From Thermoleophilia bacterium (GTDB lineage: Bacteria; Actinomycetota; Thermoleophilia; Miltoncostaeales; Miltoncostaeaceae), in the NCBI GenBank assembly GCA_017882555.1, contig JADGPH010000172.1:1-5850 (forward strand): a stretch of DNA of 5,850 nt, read 5' to 3'. Each line of letters starts with the position of its first letter. The first letter of the stretch is position 1. This document shows positions 5,708 to 5,850 of the stretch, in pieces. Under the pieces are notes generated by a model that ran no database searches, was not told the DNA's origin, and was given only the letters and a program-made list of their open reading frames with translations. The position numbers and the translations under genes were made by a program.

Positions 5708-5793
5708 CCCGATCCTGTGTCGGGTGGTGTGCGCCTGCGACCGTGCGGTGTGGATGCGCGGCGAGCGCGCGAGACCGGGCGTTGGCGCACACC
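5708..5793. terminator. Hairpins between convergent genes
   Basis: Two inverted repeats sit between the aquaporin and the gene entering from the right. CCCGA / TCGGG (5708-5724, 7-base loop) lies about 43 bases after the aquaporin stop. GGTGTGCGCC / GGCGCACACC (5726-5735 and 5784-5793) is a perfect 10-bp repeat with a 48-base GC-rich spacer; its right arm begins 2 bases beyond the stop of the minus-strand gene. Together they could serve as a bidirectional terminator. Neither is followed by a T-run, so the role is inferred from position. Confidence 0.4.
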
Positions 5794-5795
5794 GA

Positions 5796-5850
5796 CTAGA
5801 GCCTGGCCAGGATGGCGGTCGCGAGCCGCTCTTCGTCTGCAAGTGACGGA
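5796..5850 (-). CDS. C-terminal end of an unidentified protein
   Basis: On the minus strand a frame entering from the right edge reads PSLADEERLATAILARL and stops with TAG at 5798-5796. The segment looks like an amphipathic alpha-helix, the codons are G/C-ending (GAC, CGG, CTC, GCG, ACC, GCC, ATC, CTG), and a long inverted repeat begins 2 bases after the stop, all consistent with the end of a real gene convergent with the aquaporin. Seventeen residues are too few to name a family. The competing minus frame running from 5842 across the aquaporin is Arg/Ser/Pro-rich and looks spurious. Confidence 0.4.
   Translation of the reverse strand, partial: PSLADEERLATAILARL

Overview
The window comes from a high-GC bacterium. 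Codon use is rich in G/C at third positions, GTG starts are common, and the cold-shock protein and the membrane proteins look like those of Actinomycetota (possibly a soil or metagenomic lineage such as Thermoleophilia or Acidimicrobiia). The phylum is an inference from style and remembered family resemblance, not from a search. I see no RNA gene, CRISPR array, insertion sequence or integrase.

Layout, left to right. (1) Positions 1-247 hold no convincing gene. (2) A CspA-type cold-shock protein gene (297-500, minus strand) has a strong Shine-Dalgarno, a long upstream leader region and a perfect 18-bp-stem terminator-like hairpin just after its stop. (3) After about 350 bases without a gene comes a plus-strand gene (851-1567) for a five-helix membrane protein with cytochrome-b-like histidines. 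Its stop codon interlocks with the stop of the next, convergent operon in a shared CTAG. (4) A minus-strand operon (4252 down to 1564) encodes an ABC-2 family export permease and two different ATPases. All three genes are joined by 4-base stop/start overlaps (ATGA, then GTGA). The two ATPases correspond to the N- and C-terminal halves of the fused double ATPase YbhF of E. coli, so this looks like a split YbhF-type exporter with one permease and no membrane-fusion adaptor in view. (5) A 573-base divergent intergenic region follows. (6) A MIP/aquaporin-family channel gene lies at 4826-5665 (plus). (7) Convergent to it, the last 17 codons of another minus-strand gene enter from the right edge.

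How the genes work together: the permease and two ATPases clearly form one complex, probably a heterodimeric ATPase pair on a permease dimer. Motif changes in the two ATPases fall entirely on one of the two predicted ATP sites, giving one consensus and one degenerate site. The cold-shock, cytochrome-b-like and aquaporin genes are separate transcription units with no evident functional link to the exporter. Most of the window is recognisable families. The best leads are the asymmetric split ATPase pair, the shortened helical region of the second ATPase, the unclassified cytochrome-b-like protein and the NPV-type aquaporin. I did not find convincing evidence of a wholly new system.
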